NCBI RefSeq assembly: GCF_009829075.1
Contig: NZ_WUQZ01000001.1
Coordinates: 186,001-250,000 of the forward strand
Length of the DNA stretch: 64,000 bases
Direction of reading: 5' to 3'
Source: Sphingobacterium composti
GTDB taxonomy: Bacteria > Bacteroidota > Bacteroidia > Sphingobacteriales > Sphingobacteriaceae
The notes beneath the pieces are model-generated. The model ran no database searches. It saw only the letters and a program-made list of their open reading frames with translations, and had not been told where the DNA came from. The position numbers and the translations under genes were made by a program. This document shows positions 54,939 through 61,824 of the stretch, piece after piece (positions within the stretch are counted from its first letter, which is position 1; each line of letters begins with the position of its first letter).

Positions 54939-55385
54939 ATGAGCCAGAATAAAACAATTGACTATTTTTTAAAAGCCGCATGGCAGACTGTAGCGAATAA
55001 GTACAACAATATAGCTACACAATATGGATTTACTCAGGCGGCTGGGTACATTTTAATCAATATTCATAAAGACGGAACACCAGTTTCACAAATCGCTAAT
55101 TCAACAGGAGTGAAGACTACATCGTTGTCACGTGTGTTGGTGAATCTGGAAAGTCTAGGATTTATATACCGCGAAGCTAGTGTACAAGACAAACGTTCTG
55201 TCAAAGTATTTTTAACACCACTAGGTGTAGAAAAGAGAAAAATAGCCAAGGATGTAGTAAAAGGCTTTAATGAATACTTGGAGGCGCAATTCTCTGAAAA
55301 GGAAAGGCTGCAGTTGGCTCAAATGCTATTGAAAATAAATGATTTGGCAAATAAATACGAACCACAAATCATGGTGGAGGAATAA
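54939..55385 (+). CDS. MarR family transcriptional regulator
   Basis: 148 residues. The winged helix reads YGFTQAAGYILINIHKDGTP, then VSQIANSTGVKTTSLSRVLV, then NLESLGFIYREASVQDKRSV with the DKR wing motif, then a C-terminal dimer helix. It starts the fatty-acid operon, 18 bases ahead of the fadN-type gene, so it most likely represses these genes until an acyl-CoA or fatty acid binds (inference from context). Confidence 0.93.
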   Translation: MSQNKTIDYFLKAAWQTVANKYNNIATQYGFTQAAGYILINIHKDGTPVSQIANSTGVKTTSLSRVLVNLESLGFIYREASVQDKRSVKVFLTPLGVEKRKIAKDVVKGFNEYLEAQFSEKERLQLAQMLLKINDLANKYEPQIMVEE

Positions 55386-55403
55386 TCATAAAATTATAAA
55401 CTT

Positions 55404-57830
55404 ATGAAGAGAAGTATTAAAAAAGTAGCTGTATTAGGTTCGGGGGTCATGGGCTCGCGTATCGCATGCCACTTTGCTAATATTGGTGTGGAAGTGTTGC
55501 TCATGGATATTGTTCCTCGAGAATTACTTCCTGCCGAAGAAGCAAAGGGGATGACATTAGAACATGCTGCGGTTAGAAATCGAATCGTTAACGCTTCGTT
55601 AGATACTGCTATAAAATCTAATCCATCTCCATTATTTAGTAAATCTTACGCCAAACGTATCAAAACAGGAAATTTTGATGATGATATGCCTAAGATTGCT
55701 GAAATGGATTGGGTGATAGAAGTGGTTGTCGAAAGATTAGATATTAAGAAATCCGTATTTGAGCAGGTAGAGAAATACCGAAAGCCAGGTACATTAATTA
55801 CTTCCAATACATCTGGTATTCCGATTCATATTATGAACGAGGGAAGGTCTGATGATTTCAAAGCGCATTTCTGCGGTACGCACTTTTTCAACCCACCACG
55901 TTATTTACAATTGTTAGAAATAATTCCTACATCAGAAACTAAGCAAGAGGTGGTTGATTTTCTGATGCATTTTGGTGATAAAATGTTGGGAAAAACAGTC
56001 GTATTATGCAAGGATACTCCGGCATTTATTGGTAATAGAATTGGCGTTTATTCGATGTTGGCTTTGACGCATTTGGTTGATCAAATGGATTTGAGCGTCG
56101 AAGAAGTCGATAAATATACAGGTCCTGCCATGGGACATCCAAAATCTGCTACTTTCCGTACTGCAGATGTTGTAGGATTGGATACTTTGGTCAATGTAGC
56201 GAATGGGCTTGACCAAAATGCTCCGAATGATGAAGCCAAAGGTGTTTTCGAGTTGCCTGCATACATCACCAAGATGGTGGAAAATAAATGGCTAGGCGAA
56301 AAGACGAAAAAGGGTTTTTATGAAAAGGTGAAAGCTGCAGACGGTAGTTCTGAAATTCTGTCTTTGAATTTGAAAACCTTGACATATGGCTCTCAACAAA
56401 AAGTTAAATCTTCGACATTAGAAGCGACTAAGTTGGTGGAAGATATTCGCAAACGGATGAAAGTATACGAGCAAGGAACAGACAAAGCGGCTACCCTTTT
56501 CCGTGCGATGCATTATCCTTTATTCGAATATGTTTCGAAGCGAGTGCCCGAAATTACAGATGATTTTTTCCGAATCGATGATGCGATGCGTGCAGGTTTT
56601 GGATGGGAAATTGGTCCTTTTGAAGTTTGGGACGCTTTAGGTGTTCGCGAGACAATAGCTAAAATTCAGTCGGAAGAAAAGCGTCTTCCGGGTCAAACGG
56701 GTGAAGTAGCACAGTGGGTGCATAATATGTTAGCCGCAGGTGTCGAAAGTTTTTACAAAGTAGAAAATGGTGTTCGCCATTATTATGATATAGCAAGCAA
56801 ATCGTATAAACCTATTCCAGGAACGGAAGACTTAATCGTATTAGACCATATTCGTGATTCTAAAACGATTTGGAAAAATTCTGGTGTTTCCATTATTGAT
56901 TTAGGTGATGGAATTATCAATTGTGAATTCCATACGAAGATGAATACTATCGGCGGTGATGTCATTCAAGGTATCAACAAAGCAATTGATATTGCGGAAA
57001 AAGAATATCGTGGATTGGTGATTTCCAATGATGGTAAAAACTTCTCTGCTGGTGCGAATATCGGTATGATATTCATGATGGCGGTGGAGCAGGATTATGA
57101 CGAATTGAATATGGCGATACGCATGTTCCAAAATACAGCAATGCGTCTTCGTTATTCATCAATTCCTGTAGTGGCGGCTCCTTTCCAATTAACATTAGGT
57201 GGAGGATGTGAGTTTTCGATGCATGCTGATTTTGTGCAGTTGCATGCTGAAACCTACATGGGATTGGTAGAGTTTGGTGTGGGGGTGATTCCTGGTGGTG
57301 GAGGTTCGAAAGAATTTGCGTTACGTGCTTCGGATGAATACAAGCCAGAGCAAATCGTTCAGACTACGTTAAAGGATAGATTTTTGACGATTGGTCAAGC
57401 TAAAGTCTCGACTTCAGCTGTGGAAGCATTCGAGTTAGGTTATTTGCAGGCTGGAAAATTCGCGATTACGATGAATCGTGCACGCTTATTGGCTGATGCA
57501 AAAGCAAAAGCGATTGAATTGGCAGAAGCAGGCTATGTACAACCAATTCCACGTACGGATATCAAAGTATTGGGTAACCAAGGTTTGGGAATCGTCTACG
57601 TAGGAGCTGACTCGATGCGTGCTGGTAAATACATCTCGGATCACGACAAGAAAATCTCCGAGAAACTGGGCTGGGTGATGTGTGGGGGCGACCTCTCCGC
57701 GCCGACGGAAGTGTCGGAGCAATACTTACTCGACTTAGAACGCAAAGCTTTCTTGGAATTATGTGCAGAACGCAAAACATTGGAGCGTATACAGCACATG
57801 TTGACTAAGGGTAAGCCTTTGAGGAATTAA
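55404..57830 (+). CDS. fadN: 3-hydroxyacyl-CoA dehydrogenase/enoyl-CoA hydratase, FadN type
   Basis: Bifunctional beta-oxidation enzyme, 808 residues. The order is reversed from E. coli FadB: the NAD-binding dehydrogenase comes first (VAVLGSGVMGSRIACHFANI, about residues 8-27; HFFNPPRYLQLLEIIP; CKDTPAFIGNRIG), and the hydratase is C-terminal (about residues 490-720, NDGKNFSAGANIGMIFMM and GGGCEFSMHADFVQLHAETYMG for the CoA and catalytic Glu region). This is the Bacillus FadN layout. Followed by the broken insertion, then thiolase and acyl-CoA dehydrogenase. Confidence 0.94.
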   Translation: MKRSIKKVAVLGSGVMGSRIACHFANIGVEVLLMDIVPRELLPAEEAKGMTLEHAAVRNRIVNASLDTAIKSNPSPLFSKSYAKRIKTGNFDDDMPKIAEMDWVIEVVVERLDIKKSVFEQVEKYRKPGTLITSNTSGIPIHIMNEGRSDDFKAHFCGTHFFNPPRYLQLLEIIPTSETKQEVVDFLMHFGDKMLGKTVVLCKDTPAFIGNRIGVYSMLALTHLVDQMDLSVEEVDKYTGPAMGHPKSATFRTADVVGLDTLVNVANGLDQNAPNDEAKGVFELPAYITKMVENKWLGEKTKKGFYEKVKAADGSSEILSLNLKTLTYGSQQKVKSSTLEATKLVEDIRKRMKVYEQGTDKAATLFRAMHYPLFEYVSKRVPEITDDFFRIDDAMRAGFGWEIGPFEVWDALGVRETIAKIQSEEKRLPGQTGEVAQWVHNMLAAGVESFYKVENGVRHYYDIASKSYKPIPGTEDLIVLDHIRDSKTIWKNSGVSIIDLGDGIINCEFHTKMNTIGGDVIQGINKAIDIAEKEYRGLVISNDGKNFSAGANIGMIFMMAVEQDYDELNMAIRMFQNTAMRLRYSSIPVVAAPFQLTLGGGCEFSMHADFVQLHAETYMGLVEFGVGVIPGGGGSKEFALRASDEYKPEQIVQTTLKDRFLTIGQAKVSTSAVEAFELGYLQAGKFAITMNRARLLADAKAKAIELAEAGYVQPIPRTDIKVLGNQGLGIVYVGADSMRAGKYISDHDKKISEKLGWVMCGGDLSAPTEVSEQYLLDLERKAFLELCAERKTLERIQHMLTKGKPLRN

Positions 57831-57834
57831 TGGT

Positions 57835-58273
57835 GAGATATGAGAGGTTAGATTTGAGACATTAGACATGCATAATTTACTCGAGTTGAAAGTTTGGAAT
57901 AGAGCTATTGATTTATCAGTGATTCAAATTTTCCATCGGATGAAAAGTATGGTTTGTCGTCTCAAATAAAGAGGTCTGTTGTATCTATTGCCTCAAATAT
58001 AGCCGAGGGAGCTGGAAGGAATTCGATTAAAGAATTTATCCATTTTCTAGGAATAGCCAATGGTTCTGCTTATGAGTTACATACACAAGTATTAATTGCA
58101 AGTAAGTTAGGATTATTGGATTCTGAGAAATCCATTGAAATATGTAATAAATTAATTGAAATTCAGAAAATGATTTTTGGATTTCAAAATAAACTTAGAA
58201 ATGATGAACTAAGGTAGAGAAGTAGATAAAAAATCTATAATCTCATATCAATTGTCTCAAATCTCAAATCTAA
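57835..58273. repeat. Flanking repeat units of the four-helix-bundle insertion
   Basis: The left flank has GATATGAGA (57837-57845) and TTAGATTTGAGA (57848-57859). The right flank has their complements TCTCATATC (58241-58249) and TCTCAAATCTAA (58262-58273). The unit order is not mirrored, so these are dispersed short units in opposite orientation and not one simple inverted repeat. They bracket the pseudogene. Confidence 0.6.
57868..58217 (+). pseudogene. Four-helix bundle protein (23S rRNA IVS / Avd-like), frameshifted
   Basis: The N-terminal part from ATG at 57868 reads HNLLELKVWNRAIDLSV in one frame and then reaches a stop at 57967. The rest (SNFPSDEKYGLSSQIKRSVV, then ASNIAEGAGRNSIKEFIHFL, then a helical end) is in another frame, open from about 57912 to the stop at 58215-58217. 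The two halves join near 57919-57926. Intact relatives have about seven more residues between the DLSV and FP(S/K) segments, so an internal deletion not divisible by three is the likely cause. Flanked by related short repeats in opposite orientation. The insertion is between fadN and the thiolase gene. Confidence 0.85.
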
Positions 58274-58277
58274 ACAA

Positions 58278-59453
58278 ATGGAAGCATATATAGTAGCAGG
58301 ATATCGTACCGCAGTAGGGAAGGCGCCGAGAGGTGGTTTTCGGTTCATGCGTGCAGACGATTTAGCCGCAGAAGTTATAAAGCATTTAGTGGCATCAGTG
58401 CCCAATTTAAATAAAGATGAAATTGATGATGTCATTGTCGGTAATGCGATGCCTGAGGCGGAGCAAGGGATGAATATGGCGCGTTTCATTTCCTTAATGG
58501 GATTGGATACGGATAAAGTACCGGGTGTGACCGTGAATCGTTACTGTGCATCGGGATTAGATACCATTGCGACAGCAACAGCAAAAATTAAAACCGGCAT
58601 GGCGGATATTATTATCGCAGGTGGTGCTGAGGTGATGTCAGGAATGCCGTTTGGTGGTTGGAAAATCGTTCCAAATCCCAAAGTAGCGAAAGACCATCCC
58701 GATTGGTATTGGGGAATGGGCTTAACAGCCGAAGCTGTAGCACAGGATTTTAAGGTTTCACGTGAAGACCAAGATGCTTTTGCACTAAAGTCACACCAAA
58801 AAGCTGTAAATGCCATTAAAAGTGGAGTTTTCAAAGATGAAATCGTTCCGATTAAAATCAAAGAAAACTACATCAAAGATGGTAAAATGGCAACTCGTGA
58901 GTATGTCGTAGACACGGATGAAGGTCCTCGCGCCGATTCTTCATTAGAAGCTTTGGCGAAGCTAAGACCTGTATTTGTGGCAGATGGATGCGTGACAGCT
59001 GGTAACTCTTCGCAAACTTCGGATGGAGCAGCATTTGTGTTGGTGATGTCTGAGCGAAAAGTGAAAGAACTTGGCTTAAAACCAATCGCAAAATTAATTT
59101 CTTATGCCGTAGCTGGTGTACCTCCTCGTATTATGGGAATTGGTCCAATTGCAGCGATTCCAAAAGCTTTGGAAATGGCGGGTTTGAAAAAAGAGGATAT
59201 TGACTTGTTCGAATTAAATGAAGCTTTTGCTTCACAATCTTTAGCTGTTATCCGCGAGCTAGGTTTGGATGAATCCAAAATTAATGTTAACGGTGGCGCG
59301 ATTGCGTTGGGTCATCCATTAGGGTGTACTGGTGCTAAATTGACGGTTCAGGTTTTGAATGAGTTGAAACGTCGCGGAGGTAAATATGGCATGGTGACCA
59401 TGTGTGTGGGAACAGGCCAGGGCGCAGCAGGAATTTTTGAGTTATTAGACTAA
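58278..59453 (+). CDS. fadA: Acetyl-CoA C-acyltransferase (3-ketoacyl-CoA thiolase)
   Basis: Cleaves 3-ketoacyl-CoA with CoA, the last beta-oxidation step. 391 residues. The nucleophile Cys is in VTVNRYCASGLDTIATA (about residues 85-101), the His in NVNGGAIALGHPLGCTGAK, and the second Cys in MVTMCVGTGQGAAGIFE. Both halves of the thiolase fold are complete. Confidence 0.96.
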   Translation: MEAYIVAGYRTAVGKAPRGGFRFMRADDLAAEVIKHLVASVPNLNKDEIDDVIVGNAMPEAEQGMNMARFISLMGLDTDKVPGVTVNRYCASGLDTIATATAKIKTGMADIIIAGGAEVMSGMPFGGWKIVPNPKVAKDHPDWYWGMGLTAEAVAQDFKVSREDQDAFALKSHQKAVNAIKSGVFKDEIVPIKIKENYIKDGKMATREYVVDTDEGPRADSSLEALAKLRPVFVADGCVTAGNSSQTSDGAAFVLVMSERKVKELGLKPIAKLISYAVAGVPPRIMGIGPIAAIPKALEMAGLKKEDIDLFELNEAFASQSLAVIRELGLDESKINVNGGAIALGHPLGCTGAKLTVQVLNELKRRGGKYGMVTMCVGTGQGAAGIFELLD

Positions 59454-59471
59454 TGTAGAGAACCAAGATGG

Positions 59472-59521
59472 AAAGATTAAAAAGCAAGGACTAAAGAATA
59501 TGTCCTTATTCCTTAATCTTT
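59472..59521. repeat. Imperfect inverted repeat between fadA and the acyl-CoA dehydrogenase gene
   Basis: AAAGATTAA...AAGGAC (59472-59491) pairs with GTCCTT...TTAATCTTT (59502-59521), 15 of 20 positions, with a 10-base loop. There is no T-run after it. It resembles the kind of flank seen around the broken four-helix-bundle gene 1.2 kb upstream and may be an empty or small non-coding element. Confidence 0.55.
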
Positions 59522-59543
59522 ACTCCTTAATCATTATAAAATT

Positions 59544-61328
59544 ATGAGCGAAAATAAATCAATTAAAGGCGGTGAGTTTGTAATTAAAGAAACTGCTTAT
59601 ACAGATATATTTATTCCTGAGGAATTTGACGAAGAAGCACAGATGATTCGTCAAACGTGTTTGGACTTTTTGGATACGGAAGTTTTGAACAAATTAGAAC
59701 GCATAGATGCACAGGAAGAAGGTTTGATGCAAAGTTTGCTGGACAAATCTGGTGAGTTAGGTATGTTGGGCGTTTCGATTCCAGAAGAGTACGGTGGTTT
59801 TGGTAAGAGCTTCAATACTTCGATGCTGGTAGCAGATGCTGTAGGGGGAGGTTTCTCCTTCGCGGTGGCTTTATCAGCGCATACAGGTATCGGTACGTTG
59901 CCAATTTTGTACTATGGTAATGCGGAGCAAAAAGCGAAGTACATTCCAAAGTTAGGTACTGGTGAATGGAAAGCTGCATACTGTTTGACAGAGCCAAACT
60001 CAGGTTCGGATGCTAACTCAGGACGTACTTCAGCGAAGCTAAATGCTGAAGGAACACATTATTTGATTAACGGTCAAAAGATGTGGATTACTAACGGAGG
60101 TTTTGCAGATATTTTTATAGTTTTTGCAAAAATCGATGATGACAAAAACCTTACAGCTTTCATAGTGGAGAAAGATTTCGGAGGTATCACAATGAATCCT
60201 GAAGAGCATAAATTAGGTATTAAAGGCTCTTCTACTCGTCAGGTTTTCTTCAACGATTGTCCTGTTCCTGTTGAAAATATGCTTTCTGAGCGTGAAAATG
60301 GATTCAAGATTGCCGTAAATATTCTGAATATAGGTCGTATCAAATTAGGTGCAGCAACCATTGGATCTGCTCGTTCTGTAATATCTACAGCGGTTAATTA
60401 TGCAAATGAGCGTGTGCAATTCAATTTGCCAATTTCAAAATTCGGCGCTATCCGATACAAGTTGGCGGAAATGGCTACTCGATTGTTTGCTACAGAATCA
60501 GCAGCTTATCGTGCCGGACAAAATATAGATGATGCTTATGACGCTTTGGTCGCAGGAGGAATGGATGAAGCGAAGGCAAAATTGAAATCTGTAGAACAAT
60601 TTGCTATCGAATGTGCGATTATCAAGGTTTGGTGTTCAGAAATGTTGGATTATGTAGTGGATGAGGGTGTGCAAATTTATGGAGGAATGGGCTACTCTGC
60701 GGAAGCTCCAATGGAAAGAGCTTATCGTGACTCGCGCATCAACAGAATATTTGAAGGAACAAACGAGGTCAATCGTCTGTTGGTTGTGGATATGTTGTTG
60801 AAGCGTGCAATGAAAGGTGAATTAGATTTGATGGGGCCTGCACAAGTAGTAGCAGGAGAATTGATGTCTATTCCAGATTTTGGAGAAGAAGACGATAAAC
60901 CATTTGCTGCGGAGAAAAAGATCATTGCAAATTTGAAAAAGGCAGGTTTGTTAGTAGCAGGTGCTGCAGTTCAAAAATTGATGATGTCCTTGTCAAAAGA
61001 GCAAGAAATCTTAATGAATATTGCTGATATCATTGGTTATGTATATGTAGCTGAATCCGTTTTATTACGTGCTGAAAAATTGTACCATACCAAAGGCGAA
61101 GAAGCTGCAGCATTAGCCACAGATATGGCTCTTGTGTATTTGTATACTACGATTGACAAAGTCAATGTGGCAGCGAAGGAGGCATTGTATTCATTTGGAG
61201 AAGGTGATGAGTTAAATATGATGTTGGTTGGTATTCGTCGCTTTACGAAGGCAGCACCTTTCAATGTGAAAGACGCACGTCAACGCATTGCACGTAAACT
61301 AATTGAAGAAAATAAGTACTGTTTTTAA
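59544..61328 (+). CDS. fadE: Acyl-CoA dehydrogenase, long form (FadE type)
   Basis: FAD enzyme for the first beta-oxidation step. 594 residues, about 200 more than the short-chain type, as in Bacillus FadE and VLCAD. AYCLTEPNSGSDANS and QKMWITNGGFADIFIVFAKI are the flavin and substrate loops; QIYGGMGYSAEAPMERAYRDSRI is the C-terminal signature with its catalytic region, ending in RIFEGTNEVNR. The extra C-terminal helical domain (about residues 430-594) is for membrane or dimer contact in relatives. Electron acceptor presumably ETF, not encoded here. Confidence 0.95.
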   Translation: MSENKSIKGGEFVIKETAYTDIFIPEEFDEEAQMIRQTCLDFLDTEVLNKLERIDAQEEGLMQSLLDKSGELGMLGVSIPEEYGGFGKSFNTSMLVADAVGGGFSFAVALSAHTGIGTLPILYYGNAEQKAKYIPKLGTGEWKAAYCLTEPNSGSDANSGRTSAKLNAEGTHYLINGQKMWITNGGFADIFIVFAKIDDDKNLTAFIVEKDFGGITMNPEEHKLGIKGSSTRQVFFNDCPVPVENMLSERENGFKIAVNILNIGRIKLGAATIGSARSVISTAVNYANERVQFNLPISKFGAIRYKLAEMATRLFATESAAYRAGQNIDDAYDALVAGGMDEAKAKLKSVEQFAIECAIIKVWCSEMLDYVVDEGVQIYGGMGYSAEAPMERAYRDSRINRIFEGTNEVNRLLVVDMLLKRAMKGELDLMGPAQVVAGELMSIPDFGEEDDKPFAAEKKIIANLKKAGLLVAGAAVQKLMMSLSKEQEILMNIADIIGYVYVAESVLLRAEKLYHTKGEEAAALATDMALVYLYTTIDKVNVAAKEALYSFGEGDELNMMLVGIRRFTKAAPFNVKDARQRIARKLIEENKYCF

Positions 61329-61364
61329 TAAAAAATAGTTTTATTTAAGTTGATTATAATTGGT

Positions 61365-61389
61365 AAAGCCCGCTGTCACAGCGGGCTTT
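61365..61389 (+). terminator. Terminator of the fatty-acid operon
   Basis: AAAGCCCGCTG (61365-61375) pairs with CAGCGGGCTTT (61379-61389), with a 3-base loop and T5 after. GC-rich against an AT-rich background; a strong Rho-independent terminator. Confidence 0.92.
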
Positions 61390-61530
61390 TTTATGTCTAA
61401 TAAAATTTTCATCTTTCATATTTTATAAAGTTTTATATACCTCAAAGAAATTAAGTGGTTGTAATACAGCGGTTTGATTAGAAATGTATATTAAATCTAT
61501 AAAATTAGTAGACTTTTTATTTTTTGTTAT

Positions 61531-61538
61531 TATATTTG
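61531..61538 (+). promoter_or_regulatory. -7 box upstream of the leader peptide and TonB receptor
   Basis: TATATTTG matches TAnnTTTG. The -33 region (around 61506-61518) is T-rich but has no exact TTTG at the right distance. Transcription from here would give about 60 bases before the leader peptide start and about 280 before the receptor. The part of the gap between 61390 and 61530 is plain AT-rich DNA. Confidence 0.45.
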
Positions 61539-61601
61539 CATCGTGATGTATATATACGCATACAATTAGCTAATAATCAACGATAAATAAGATTTAAAAG
61601 A

Positions 61602-61700
61602 ATGAATCAATTATACAACTTAAAAAAAGGAGACTTCGAAGATAAGTCATCAAATCTAAAACAAAATCTTTCTTGTGAAATGATGCGAATGTGTAGCTAA
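61602..61700 (+). CDS. Candidate leader peptide, 32 residues, Met/Cys-rich end
   Basis: ATG at 61602, TAA at 61698. The peptide is polar and lysine-containing at first (LYNLKKGDFEDKSSNLKQN) and ends SCEMMRMCS, with three Met and two Cys in nine residues. It has no membrane segment and is too short for an enzyme. Two competing hairpins follow within 6-50 bases of its stop, and the TonB receptor starts 124 bases later. Together this looks like a translated leader that senses sulfur amino acid supply; a RiPP precursor is another possibility, but no maturation gene is in view. Confidence 0.5.
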   Translation: MNQLYNLKKGDFEDKSSNLKQNLSCEMMRMCS

Positions 61701-61705
61701 TTTCA

Positions 61706-61749
61706 TTCCCCCTTATGTATATAGATAGGGGAAGTGTGAGGCTTCCCCT
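61706..61749 (+). promoter_or_regulatory. Mutually exclusive hairpins after the leader peptide (attenuator-like)
   Basis: AGGGGAAG (61727-61734) pairs with CTTCCCCT (61742-61749), 8 perfect base pairs with a 7-base loop and the T-rich TTGATTTTGTT after, which is a terminator-like hairpin. The same GGGGAA (61728-61733) can instead pair with upstream TTCCCC (61706-61711). Only one can form at a time. This is the geometry of an attenuator ahead of the TonB receptor. Confidence 0.5.
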
Positions 61750-61824
61750 TGATTTTGTTAATAATGAACAAGTTTTCAATTGGCGTTGTCACTTGTAATA
61801 TTCACTACTAAACGATTTAAATTT

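Noticed and set aside
57486-57780. Minus-strand frames opposite the end of fadN
   Set aside because: Complement of conserved hydratase/C-terminal coding sequence; Cys/Arg/Ser-rich translation without any domain.
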